Below are positions 1-6,360 of a DNA stretch of 64,000 nt, one piece after another; position 1 is the stretch's first letter; each line of letters starts with the position of its first letter. The stretch is from positions 372,001 to 436,000 of the forward strand of contig NZ_JAOQJU010000001.1 in NCBI RefSeq assembly GCF_025567385.1, in the 5' to 3' direction. Source of the DNA: Claveliimonas acetigenes. Its GTDB lineage: Bacteria > Bacillota > Clostridia > Lachnospirales > Lachnospiraceae. The notes under the pieces were generated by a model. The model made no database searches, was not told the origin of the DNA, and saw only the letters and a list, made by a program, of their open reading frames with translations. The position numbers and the translations under genes were made by a program.

Positions 1-2
1 TT

Positions 3-215
3 GATAATGGAGGTGCAAAAGAGGCGGGGCTCTCTAAGGGAACAATTATTACAGAACTGGACGGAATCACAATCGACAGTATGTCTACTTTGAAGGAACA
101 GCTTCAATATTATAAAGCTGGTGAGACGGTGACTTTGACGGTACAGGTACCAAATTCCAGAGGAGAGTACACGGAGCAGGAAGTTTCTGTTACACTTGGT
201 GACAGCGCAAATTAA
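3..215 (+). CDS. C-terminal PDZ part of an HtrA/DegP-like serine protease (partial)
   Basis: The reading frame is open from the window edge to a TAA at 213-215 and encodes about 70 residues. Seen: the segment DNGGAKEAGLSKGTIITEL followed by a DGITIDSM stretch, and a C-terminal strand-rich end. Known: this is the ligand-groove half of a PDZ domain as found at the C-terminus of membrane-anchored HtrA-type trypsin-like proteases. The catalytic domain would lie upstream of the window, so protease identity is inferred from the PDZ end only; other PDZ proteins are possible. A strong terminator follows directly, so this is the last gene of its transcript. Confidence 0.7.
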   Translation, partial: DNGGAKEAGLSKGTIITELDGITIDSMSTLKEQLQYYKAGETVTLTVQVPNSRGEYTEQEVSVTLGDSAN

Positions 216-230
216 ATAAACCCATGACAG

Positions 231-256
231 ACGGCAGTCCGGCGGACTGCCGTTTT
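231..256 (+). terminator. Rho-independent terminator after the PDZ protein gene
   Basis: A 10-bp perfect stem (231-240 pairing with 244-253) with a 3-nt loop is followed by TTTT. It separates the protease-like gene from the cotJ operon. Confidence 0.9.
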
Positions 257-317
257 CACGTTCTGGAATATTTTCCATATCATAATACTGTAAATGTTTA
301 TGGAAGGAGTAATGCAC

Positions 318-626
318 ATGCCGAATTATCGTTATAATACACCGGAGTACATGCGCCGCGGTAATTCTTGCGGATGTCAGCAAGAACGCCGGCAAATGAC
401 AGAAAACAGGCAGACGGGACAGATGACAGAGCGGCGGACAATGCGAAATACAATGCGGGATGACATGCAGGAAGATACCTGCTGTGAATGCCTGACAGAT
501 ATGCCGCTTGCAATGGCGTATGTTCCGTGGCAGGAATGGCGTGCAATATATGATGTAGATAAAGGATTCCATTGTGGCACGATTTTCGAGGAGCTTACAA
601 AACCATTCAAGGGAGGGTGCTGTTGA
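318..626 (+). CDS. cotJA: Spore coat-associated protein CotJA
   Basis: About 102 residues. The C-terminal half contains LPLAMAYVPWQ..W..IYD...GF.CGTIFEELTKPF, the diagnostic CotJA family core; the N-terminal half is a Met/Arg/Gln-rich, low-complexity extension with a CGCQ motif. I chose ATG 318 because GGAAGGAG at 302-309 is 8 nt away; ATG 312 is too close and ATG 294 lies upstream of the site. First gene of cotJABC; its stop overlaps the cotJB start (TGATG at 624-628), indicating translational coupling. In Bacillus the cotJ operon is transcribed by sigma-E in the mother cell and its products go into the inner coat. Confidence 0.93.
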   Translation: MPNYRYNTPEYMRRGNSCGCQQERRQMTENRQTGQMTERRTMRNTMRDDMQEDTCCECLTDMPLAMAYVPWQEWRAIYDVDKGFHCGTIFEELTKPFKGGCC

Positions 627-898
627 TGGCTGATAACAAACCATGCAGAAGAGAATTGATGGAATGGATCAATGTGGTAAGTTTTGCAGTAGATGATGTA
701 AAACTATTTTTGGATACACATCCTTGTGATAAACAGGCGCTTGCTTTTTTTGAAGAATATCAGAAACAGAGGAATCATGCTTTGAAAGAATACGCAAAGT
801 ATTATGGTCCGCTTACAATCGACACAGTTGATACGGATGCGTGCGAGAACTGGAGTTGGGTGAATGAACCATGGCCGTGGCAGGAAGGAGGATGCTAG
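626..898 (+). CDS. cotJB: Spore coat protein CotJB
   Basis: About 90 residues, close to the family norm. It starts at ATG 626, which overlaps the cotJA stop and has AGGGAGG just upstream. Visible family features are the N-terminal LMEWINVVSFAVDDVKLFLDTHP helix, DKQALAFFEEY, a middle YAKYYGPLT and the C-terminal W.WVNEPWPWQ. Encoded between cotJA and cotJC, 3 nt from the latter. It is required with CotJA/CotJC for assembly of the manganese-catalase-like coat component; its own biochemical role is not known. Confidence 0.93.
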   Translation: MADNKPCRRELMEWINVVSFAVDDVKLFLDTHPCDKQALAFFEEYQKQRNHALKEYAKYYGPLTIDTVDTDACENWSWVNEPWPWQEGGC

Positions 899-901
899 TG
901 T

Positions 902-1096
902 ATGTGGAATTATGAGAAAAGATTACAGTATCCGGTAAAAATCTCACAAACCAATCCCAAAATCGCACAGGTAATCATCTCGCAGTTTGGCGGACCTGAC
1001 GGGGAACTTGCGGCTTCTATGAGGTATCTGGCTCAGCGATATACAATGCCTTATAAAGAAGTGACAGGGATATTGACGGATATAGGGACGGAAGAA
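902..1096 (+). pseudogene. cotJC: cotJC 5' half, interrupted by prophage
   Basis: Encodes the first 65 residues of CotJC, a manganese-catalase family spore coat protein: MWNYEKRLQYPVKI..., GGPDGELAASMRYLAQRY, then ILTDIGTEE. The site GGAAGGAGG lies 10 nt upstream of ATG 902. The host reading frame stops at the attL core; translation runs on into phage DNA for seven codons (SARNCCY) and ends at 1120, giving a 72-residue stub. The cut falls between the Glu pair of the GTEE motif and the following LAH, that is, inside the conserved metal-ligand helix. The rest of the gene is at 34843-35259. In the lysogen CotJC should be non-functional unless the prophage excises. Confidence 0.93.
1089..1096. 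other. attL core (8 bp shared with attR)
   Basis: CGGAAGAA occurs here and at 34835-34842. To the left the sequence is cotJC; to the right is the phage arm TCCGCCCGTAATTGTT (1097-1112), the exact reverse complement of the phage arm at attR. Codons of CotJC stay in frame through the core (GAA GAA at 1091-1096). Confidence 0.92.
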
Positions 1097-1131
1097 TCCG
1101 CCCGTAATTGTTGTTACTAATGAAAAAGCCC

Positions 1132-2688
1132 CTAAATACGCGGGATTCGGGGCTTAAGTGTCAGTTCAAAAGTGGGGGTGTCTTTCTTCCCACGTTTATT
1201 TTTTTCTGTTTTCTTATATTCTACACCTTCCAGGAGAATTTTCAACGCTTTATTCCGTTCCGGGATGGACAGCTCCCAGTAATAGGCAAGGAGGCTTTTG
1301 CAGGCCGGGAGAAAATTATTGATGTTGGCGTCTTTTTCCTTTTCATATTCCAGATCCTTTTCCAGAATTGCTAATTGTGTGGTTGATTCCCGGATGCGCT
1401 CCTGAAGCTTCTGTGAGCGTTCTAAGAAGGTTTGGGTAGAATACACACCCTGTTCCAGTAAATCATGCAGACGCTCATTTTGTTGAATCAGGAGGGCATG
1501 ATTGTGTTGTGCTGCGTCAACAAGCTTTTGCTTTTCCGGTACATTACTTTCTGGAAGCAGGGACTTGAGTTCGTATCCAGATACCCAATCTTCCAGACAT
1601 GCAATCAGCTGCTTTTCTACCAGTGTAAGTGGGCTGCCGACGGTGGGGCATCCGTCTGTTTTGCAAATCAGCATATCATACTTTGCCCCGTTTTTAAATG
1701 CAGGGTTGGCAGCAGGACGCCTTTGCAGACGTTTCTTGCATTCGTTGCAGATAAGAAGTCCGGCAAGCGGATTCTTCGTACCGTAAGACTCCGGAGGTTT
1801 TGGCGTTCCAAGACCGAGGTATGACTGGGCTTCTGCAAACATGTCGTGCTCAATCAATCTGGGCTGACGTCCCTCCACGATAATATCATAATTCCCGGAG
1901 CGTGGTCTGGTCTTAACTGGTGAACCATCCACGATCTGAACAGATTGCTTCCTTTTTCCGATAGCCACTTTCTTATCATTTACCGGGTTGGAAAGAATTT
2001 CCCGGATAGTGCTCTCTGTCCATTTTCCCCCATTTCTCGGCTTGATTCCACGGTCATTCAAGTGGTGGACGATAAAAGTTACCCCTACACGGTCAGAGCC
2101 GGTGAAAAGGGAAAATATGAGCTTTACGACAGGCGCTTCGGTTTCGTTAAGTATGAGCGTCCATCCTTTTTCGGATTCCAGTTTTTTTCTGTCCCATCCA
2201 TAAGGAGCTGAATTGAACGGCCACTTCCCTTCCTGAACGGCCGCATACCTTCCGGCCTGCATCCTCCGTTTGATGGTCTTATATTCCCTCCGGGACATAA
2301 ATAACCCAAACTCAAAATATTCCTGATCGAACTCATTTGCCGGGTTATATGTTTTGAGAGGTGTGATAATGAGCGTGTTTGAATACTGGAAGGCACGCTG
2401 AACCATTCCTTGATCTATGGTGTCACCTCTTGCCAGACGCTCCACTTCCATGACGAGTACACCGTCCCACAGACCGGATTCTACTTCGTGGAGAACCTGC
2501 TGGATGACCGGACGGTCCGCAATTGTCTCGCCGGATACAACCTCACGGTAGATAGCCCCGATGATAAGATTCTGCCGTTTGGCAACGGATAGGAGTGTGT
2601 GCTCATGCCTTGCCAGAGTCTCGCCTTCTCCGTGCTGTTCCGCTTCTAAATCCTTTCGGGATTTTCTTAAATAAATACAATATGACAT
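1132..2688 (-). CDS. Large serine recombinase (phage integrase)
   Basis: 518 residues, the usual size of this class. Residues 1-150 are the resolvase-type catalytic domain with the nucleophile Ser10 in YLRKSRKD and the MEVERLARGD motif near residue 85. A recombinase domain follows (about 155-290). A zinc ribbon has Cys314, Cys317, Cys342 and Cys347, and a coiled-coil segment covers about 375-460. It catalyses integration between attP and attB in cotJC; excision needs a directionality factor that I could not identify. The start ATG has AAGGAAG upstream. It lies on the opposite strand to the host gene and ends 36 bp from attL, the normal arrangement for such integrases. Confidence 0.97.
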   Translation of the reverse strand: MSYCIYLRKSRKDLEAEQHGEGETLARHEHTLLSVAKRQNLIIGAIYREVVSGETIADRPVIQQVLHEVESGLWDGVLVMEVERLARGDTIDQGMVQRAFQYSNTLIITPLKTYNPANEFDQEYFEFGLFMSRREYKTIKRRMQAGRYAAVQEGKWPFNSAPYGWDRKKLESEKGWTLILNETEAPVVKLIFSLFTGSDRVGVTFIVHHLNDRGIKPRNGGKWTESTIREILSNPVNDKKVAIGKRKQSVQIVDGSPVKTRPRSGNYDIIVEGRQPRLIEHDMFAEAQSYLGLGTPKPPESYGTKNPLAGLLICNECKKRLQRRPAANPAFKNGAKYDMLICKTDGCPTVGSPLTLVEKQLIACLEDWVSGYELKSLLPESNVPEKQKLVDAAQHNHALLIQQNERLHDLLEQGVYSTQTFLERSQKLQERIRESTTQLAILEKDLEYEKEKDANINNFLPACKSLLAYYWELSIPERNKALKILLEGVEYKKTEKNKRGKKDTPTFELTLKPRIPRI

Positions 2689-2734
2689 TCTATCACTTCC
2701 TTTGTAAATTTATGAAAAAAGAGTATAAAAAATA

Positions 2735-2748
2735 CACCTGTACAGGTG
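2735..2748. promoter_or_regulatory. 14-bp perfect palindrome, likely operator
   Basis: CACCTGTACAGGTG is a perfect palindrome between the recombinase start and a rightward extended -10 box. On the minus strand it sits just upstream of TATACT (at 2720-2725 on the + strand as AGTATA), so a bound protein could control recombinase transcription and the rightward transcript together. The cognate regulator is unknown. Confidence 0.55.
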
Positions 2749-2759
2749 CCAAAGGTTTG

Positions 2760-2768
2760 TGATATAAT
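2760..2768 (+). promoter_or_regulatory. Extended -10 promoter for a rightward noncoding transcript
   Basis: TGATATAAT is a TGn-extended -10 element with no recognisable -35. No ORF with a ribosome site follows before the terminator-like hairpin at 2863-2907, so the product would be an RNA of about 135 nt. Confidence 0.5.
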
Positions 2769-2774
2769 CTACTT

Positions 2775-2907
2775 GTTCAGGGTAGACTATATTGACCTTT
2801 GGTCTGTATAGCATCTTAAAGACCGTTCCTGCTTACGCAGGGGCGGTTTAAGTAACTATTGGAATAGTCGTCCTAATCTTTGTCAGGGAGCAGGACGGCT
2901 ATTTTCT
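2775..2907 (+). ncRNA. Candidate antisense RNA to the small toxin gene
   Basis: Transcription from the extended -10 at 2760-2768 would give an RNA with an 11-bp hairpin around 2822-2846 and a final stem (2863-2874 with 2892-2903) followed by a short T-run. Its 3' end overlaps, in antisense, the stop region and 3' untranslated end of the peptide gene at 2899-2982. This convergent, 3'-overlapping layout is that of txpA/ratA-type type I modules. The exact ends are inferred. Confidence 0.45.
2863..2905. terminator. Bidirectional terminator shared by toxin mRNA and antisense RNA
   Basis: AATAGTCGTCCT (2863-2874) pairs with AGGACGGCTATT (2892-2903) with one G-U pair. A T-run follows on the plus strand. 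It lies where the two convergent transcripts end. Confidence 0.6.
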
Positions 2908-2982
2908 ATGTGTGTAAGTCAGTATTGCAACAATCAGTAACGCTACGGAAACTATCAGCTGTAATTCTTCGTACGTGTTCAT
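2899..2982 (-). CDS. Small hydrophobic peptide, putative type I (holin-like) toxin
   Basis: 27 residues, too short for most gene finders. It begins MNTYEELQLIVSVALL and continues as one hydrophobic segment ending in TYTHRK. The M-x-TYE-x-L start followed by a single transmembrane helix and a basic tail is the pattern of the putative holin-like toxin family (TxpA/BsrG-like). The ribosome site AGAGGTGG lies upstream of ATG 2982. Expression would damage the membrane; it is kept silent by the overlapping RNA. Toxicity is inferred from the pattern only. Confidence 0.65.
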   Translation of the reverse strand: MNTYEELQLIVSVALLIVAILTYTHRK

Positions 2983-3127
2983 AGACACCACCTCTTTCGC
3001 AAGACTCCGAAACAGATGGAAAGCTGTCCTTCCCAGTTGCCTGGGTAAAGATATTATTTAGTTGGTTCCCGGCGCCGGAGCACCAGGCGTGCTTGAATTA
3101 AAGACTGGATAATTTTATGCTTATAAA

Positions 3128-3982
3128 TTACTCTTCCAATGTGAGTAATCTGTTAGAAATTGCCTGTGTTAAGTTATTTTGCTGTGTTGCAGTCAAATTT
3201 GAGGAAGTTCGTATAACAATGCTTCCTAATACTGTATGTGAACCAGAGTTAAGAATACCTGCTCCATCAAATGCAGAGAGGTAAGTATTTCTTTTTTCAG
3301 CATCTTCAGCGGATACATAAACTTCGACACATCCACCACAATCGGTTCCTTTATCTACTATATCGCTTCCATAAACGTCATCTTGATTAATCCACGAACT
3401 TGAAAAATATATTGCGGCAGTATATCCACCTTGCTTGTTCAGATTGCCATTGGGGTCATGGTCTTCTGTAACAGCCTGACATGCAGAAATGCCGTCAATA
3501 CCTTGTAAGCGCTGTACGATAAAATCACCACTTGGATTTGTGATTTGCTTCATTTGCTTTACGCTATTTTCTAATGCGGCTTGCTTATCTGCAATATTAG
3601 CAATGGCAGAAGAATAATCTAATGGTTCAAGTAATTTTTGAGTGGCAGAATTGATGTCAGAAGTTTTGTCTGGAAGTTCCGGGATGGTTCGCTTTTCAAG
3701 ATTAGCATCTGAAATAGCTAAAGTAACATCGTTTATCACAGTTTCGTCATAGACAGGTTCATTTGCGTCTAAAACTGCTTGCGCAGAATCAATTGCATTA
3801 TCAAGCTCAGAATTTTTTTCCGCTACTTGTTTTGCGACAATATTGAATTCCGATACGGCTGTGTCGTACGGTTTTTTGATTTGGAAGTACCAAAAACATA
3901 GCCCTGCGACAACAACAGCGATAATCGCAACAATTAAAATAATAAATTTCCCTGTGACTTTTTTTCTACTTTTTTCCTCCAT
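3128..3982 (-). CDS. Membrane-anchored protein of unknown function, lysogeny module
   Basis: 284 residues from ATG 3982, which has GAGAGG upstream; the frame extends further back only to a TTG without a ribosome site. A basic N-terminus (EEKSRKKVTGK) is followed by one strong transmembrane helix at about residues 12-34, then an outward region with helical, coiled-coil-like segments and a C-terminal globular part containing GTDCGGCVEVYVS. No family recognised. Its place next to the integrase and repressor, on the lysogeny strand, suggests expression in the lysogen. A superinfection-exclusion or surface-conversion role is plausible but unproven. Confidence 0.7.
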   Translation of the reverse strand: MEEKSRKKVTGKFIILIVAIIAVVVAGLCFWYFQIKKPYDTAVSEFNIVAKQVAEKNSELDNAIDSAQAVLDANEPVYDETVINDVTLAISDANLEKRTIPELPDKTSDINSATQKLLEPLDYSSAIANIADKQAALENSVKQMKQITNPSGDFIVQRLQGIDGISACQAVTEDHDPNGNLNKQGGYTAAIYFSSSWINQDDVYGSDIVDKGTDCGGCVEVYVSAEDAEKRNTYLSAFDGAGILNSGSHTVLGSIVIRTSSNLTATQQNNLTQAISNRLLTLEE

Positions 3983-4093
3983 ATGTCTCTTTACCTCTCT
4001 TTCTTTAGTTTTGAGAAGCCGTCTATCTTGAAGTGTTAGAATTTCCAATATTTACCAGTAGTCATTAACCACAATTTATACTACAGTAGAAAT

Positions 4094-4291
4094 ATGAAAA
4101 TTTTACTTGGCGAAATAATGTATAGGAAAAACTTAACAATACGCCAAGTTTCTATTCTTACAGGCGTCCCAAGATCCACAATATCAGACATAATATCTGG
4201 GAAAACCAGTCCACGGATGGAAACGATGGAACAACTGGCAGCAGGCTTGAAGATCAGGATTGCCGACCTGTATGAATCTGATTACAAATAA
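4094..4291 (+). CDS. Small helix-turn-helix (Xre-type) regulator
   Basis: 65 residues that are almost wholly an HTH_3 fold: LTIRQVSILTGVPRSTISDIISGKTSPRMETMEQLAAGL, with the recognition helix around SRSTISDI-like residues. Divergent from the membrane protein at 3128-3982 and upstream of the repressor. It may be a Cro-like regulator or a control protein for the lysogeny genes; no ribosome site is obvious directly upstream of ATG 4094. Confidence 0.8.
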   Translation: MKILLGEIMYRKNLTIRQVSILTGVPRSTISDIISGKTSPRMETMEQLAAGLKIRIADLYESDYK

Positions 4292-4410
4292 GTGTCCGTA
4301 TTTTCGGACAAATTTCAAAATGCCATAAGTTTTGTAATTTTAATGTGTCTGCATTAATAGAAGATAAAATATAGCACGTAAAAAACCAATGCAAAACGGA
4401 GGGCGTACAT

Positions 4411-4536
4411 ATGAAAAATAATGATGAAAACAAAAAAATGGAAAATATCAAAAGTATAGTTGAATTACTAACGAGAGAGACACCAGAAAAGGTTTCTGAA
4501 ATACTGGCGTTCATCAAAAGTTATCTCTCGAAGTAA
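4411..4536 (+). CDS. Small charged protein of unknown function
   Basis: 41 residues from ATG 4411 with GGAGGG upstream. It begins KNNDENKKMENIKSIVELL and ends FIKSYLSK; helical, lysine- and glutamate-rich, no membrane segment. It sits between two phage regulators and converges with the repressor gene 7 bp away. Function unknown. Small proteins in this position include excisionases and anti-repressors, but nothing in the sequence identifies it as one. Confidence 0.6.
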   Translation: MKNNDENKKMENIKSIVELLTRETPEKVSEILAFIKSYLSK

Positions 4537-4543
4537 TACAATA

Positions 4544-4942
4544 TTAAGAGTCAGTTTGCTGGCTCTTTTTTAAATTCTCCACATATTGTAACGCTATTTT
4601 TTCAAGGACGGATTTACTTGTATCATCTAATTGCTCATAGGTAACAATTAAAGCCTGTATAGCGTTCGCTACTGCCGAATCTTTATCTTTCAGGAGGAGT
4701 CCGGCGTATTTCATCAGCTTTTCCTGTTCGGTTATCTCTTCAAACATTTCCCCTTCTCCTGTGCGAAGCCAGGTTTCATTTACGCCGAATTCCCTGCAGA
4801 TAGATAAGATGATTGCATCAATTGGTGTATTTCTTCCAGTTTCATAATTTGCATAGGAATTTCTTTTAATTCCAATTCTATCAGCGAATTCTTGTTGAGT
4901 TATATCAAGGGATTTTCGCAATAGTCTTAGTCGTTCCTTCAT
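4544..4942 (-). CDS. Phage repressor, Xre/CI-like
   Basis: 132 residues. The N-terminal HTH (residues about 5-60) shows LRLLRKSLDITQQEFADRIGIKRNSYANYETGRNTP. The C-terminal half is helical (VANAIQALIVTYEQLDDTSKSVLEKIALQYVENL) and lacks a LexA-type Ser/Lys protease domain, so induction by RecA cleavage is not expected from the sequence. Transcribed leftward from its own promoter (TTGACT-17-TATCTT), divergent from the early operon. It most likely binds GTGCTA half-sites in the shared intergenic region to hold the early promoter off. Confidence 0.9.
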   Translation of the reverse strand: MKERLRLLRKSLDITQQEFADRIGIKRNSYANYETGRNTPIDAIILSICREFGVNETWLRTGEGEMFEEITEQEKLMKYAGLLLKDKDSAVANAIQALIVTYEQLDDTSKSVLEKIALQYVENLKKSQQTDS

Positions 4943-4963
4943 TCACTCACCACCTTTAAAATG

Positions 4964-4992
4964 AAGATACCACAAAAATGTGCTAAAGTCAA
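4964..4992 (-). promoter_or_regulatory. Repressor promoter (leftward)
   Basis: On the minus strand TTGACT (4987-4992) and TATCTT (4964-4969) are separated by 17 bp. A GTGCTA element (4980-4985) lies inside the spacer, consistent with autoregulation. Confidence 0.8.
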
Positions 4993-5044
4993 CAAAAAGT
5001 GCTAATACCAACAAAAAATATCTTGACAAAAGCTTCTATAGCAC
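4980..5044. promoter_or_regulatory. Operator region with three GTGCTA half-sites
   Basis: GTGCTA occurs at 4980-4985 and 4999-5004, and its reverse complement TAGCAC at 5039-5044, just before the rightward -10 box. The first two are direct repeats 19 bp apart and each is near the tract CAACAAAAA. The sites overlap both divergent promoters, as expected for the lysis-lysogeny switch. Confidence 0.6.
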
Positions 5045-5051
5045 ATATAAT
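5023..5051 (+). promoter_or_regulatory. Early rightward promoter
   Basis: TTGACA (5023-5028) and TATAAT (5046-5051), both perfect consensus, are separated by 17 bp. It drives the early gene run starting at 5087. Confidence 0.92.
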
Positions 5052-5086
5052 TGTTTCAAAAGCAACAAGAAAGCGAGGTGATAAAG

Positions 5087-5239
5087 ATGCTGCATACAAT
5101 ATCTGTGCCGGCAATGGCAATAGCAGTTATTTTGATAGCAATTAATCAGATTTTGTTTATCAGGCATATTAAGGCAGTATATAAGGAAGTGCTGATATTA
5201 CAGCAGCAGCTGCAGCGATTAATGAAACAACTAAACTAA
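5087..5239 (+). CDS. Small membrane protein, first early gene
   Basis: 50 residues from ATG 5087, preceded by GAGGTG at 5075-5080. Residues about 5-27 form a transmembrane helix (VPAMAIAVILIAINQILFI); the rest is a short amphipathic helix (VYKEVLILQQQLQRLMKQL). First gene after the early promoter. Function unknown. Its 3' end overlaps the opposite-strand gene at 5169-5450. Confidence 0.65.
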   Translation: MLHTISVPAMAIAVILIAINQILFIRHIKAVYKEVLILQQQLQRLMKQLN

Positions 5240-5450
5240 TCCAAAAACGTCTACGGTTGATTTTGGATTCTCGTTCAGAGTTTTCTTGCATTTTACGAAG
5301 AATATCGCACGTTTCAAATACGCAATCTTCAAGCATACCATTGTATTCTTGCTCAGGGATAATGCCCGAAGCGATTCGCTCGTGATTTTCTTCAATGGCG
5401 TTTTGCATGCTGTCCACGATTTTAGAAATATCAGTATTATCAAAATTCAT
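5169..5450 (-). CDS. C-terminally anchored small protein, opposite strand
   Basis: 93 residues. A hydrophilic, Asp/Glu-rich N-terminal two thirds (FDNTDISKIVDSMQNAIEEN) is followed by NRRR and a C-terminal transmembrane helix (WISLVVSLIAAAAAVISALPYIL). AAAGGATT lies upstream of the ATG. It is the only leftward gene in the early operon and overlaps the 3' 71 bp of 5087-5239. Its coding quality and typical membrane-anchor ending support it, but the overlap leaves some doubt. No family recognised. Confidence 0.55.
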   Translation of the reverse strand: MNFDNTDISKIVDSMQNAIEENHERIASGIIPEQEYNGMLEDCVFETCDILRKMQENSERESKINRRRFWISLVVSLIAAAAAVISALPYILP

Positions 5451-5516
5451 AACAAGGTAATCCTTTCATTTATTTAATTAAGAGGATTGTACCACAAAAA
5501 AGGTGAGGTGATAAAT

Positions 5517-5669
5517 ATGCTGGGTTTAGAACAGGAAAAAGAGAAAGAGATAAAAAACATGGTATCCATTTTGGAGCAGATTGATTTACCAGGTATTCTT
5601 CTGCTTACGAGGGATGCCAACACCCTTCTGATGCATCAGAAGGAGGAAGAAGCAAGGAAAACAGGATAG
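5517..5669 (+). CDS. Small helical phage protein
   Basis: 50 residues from ATG 5517 with AGGTGAGGTG upstream. It begins MLGLEQEKEKEIKNMVSIL and continues as charged helices; no membrane segment or metal site. Short early-region phage protein of unknown function. Confidence 0.6.
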   Translation: MLGLEQEKEKEIKNMVSILEQIDLPGILLLTRDANTLLMHQKEEEARKTG

Positions 5670-5758
5670 GAGGTGAAGGAGGGAAATTATACCAGATAAC
5701 AGCAACAAGTACAAACCGTAATGCATACATATTAGTAAGAAAACCGAGGTGATGCAGG

Positions 5759-5908
5759 TTGATTGTAGAAACCAAAAAAAGAGGAGAGTGCACCTGCCAT
5801 ATTGACGATAGTGGGTATTCCGGGAAGAACCCGGAAGAAGTTGAAAGAATCATCCAGACATTTTCAGAGTTTATTCTGGAGTGTCTGCGGAAGAGAAACG
5901 CTGCTTAA
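5759..5908 (+). CDS. Small early phage protein with a Cys/His N-terminus, TTG start
   Basis: 49 residues. The only start that fits GAGGTGATGCAGG is TTG 5759; the nearby ATG gives a 20-codon dead end. It contains CTCHIDDSGYSGKNPEEVERII and a Cys near the end. The CTCH cluster could bind metal but is too short to be certain. Function unknown. Confidence 0.5.
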   Translation: MIVETKKRGECTCHIDDSGYSGKNPEEVERIIQTFSEFILECLRKRNAA

Positions 5909-5932
5909 AGCAGCGGAAGGGAGGGACAAGCA

Positions 5933-6100
5933 TTGAAAGAGATCCAGTTAATCAGCATCCGGCGGCTCGACGCCATAGACATCAGCCGGCAGCCGGACAG
6001 ACCGGAGCGGAAACAGGCGCAGGAGTTTAACACGGTGAACGGGGCGCTGCTGGGAGTTATCCTGGCGGAGCTTATCATGATAGCGGTATTGATTCCATAA
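5933..6100 (+). CDS. Small membrane protein, TTG start
   Basis: 55 residues from TTG 5933 (GGGAGGG at 5920-5926). The N-terminal half is basic and soluble (KEIQLISIRRLDAIDISRQ); the C-terminal part is a transmembrane helix (GALLGVILAELIMIAVLIP) ending at the stop. Role unknown. Confidence 0.55.
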   Translation: MKEIQLISIRRLDAIDISRQPDRPERKQAQEFNTVNGALLGVILAELIMIAVLIP

Positions 6101-6113
6101 GGAGGTGAAAAGG

Positions 6114-6323
6114 ATGGAGACATTAAGGCCGTATGACGAGCTGAAGGACGAGCCCCGAACAGGCTGGGATGCAGAATCCATAGGCTATGCCTTGGCTGCC
6201 GGGAAAACGCTCTACGTGGACGGCAATGGCGATGTATGGACGGAAGGGGCGCGGGAATATGCCGGGAGAATCAAAAACGAGTGCCCGGACACGGCGGCAA
6301 CCGTGGGGCACTCAAGTAATTAA
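6114..6323 (+). CDS. Conserved-type small phage protein
   Basis: 69 residues from ATG 6114 with GGAGGTG at 6101-6107. Sequence METLRPYDELKDEPRTGWD then a short strand-turn-strand (GKTLYVDGNGDVWTEGA). No known function; position and ribosome site indicate a real early gene. Confidence 0.65.
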   Translation: METLRPYDELKDEPRTGWDAESIGYALAAGKTLYVDGNGDVWTEGAREYAGRIKNECPDTAATVGHSSN

Positions 6324-6360
6324 GCAAATTAAGTATAACGGAATTGGAGGAAATAGTCAA

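Noticed and set aside
261..291. Sigma-E promoter for cotJ (GAATATT and AATACTGT)
   Set aside because: The elements resemble the consensus, but they are only 11 bp apart, too close for sigma-E, so I did not annotate a promoter.
1108..1374. Plus-strand ORF inside the recombinase gene
   Set aside because: It is antisense to the zinc/coiled-coil end of the recombinase and lacks a ribosome site.
4411..4536. Excisionase/recombination directionality factor
   Set aside because: Small size and position would fit, but there is no winged-helix or other signature; function left unknown.
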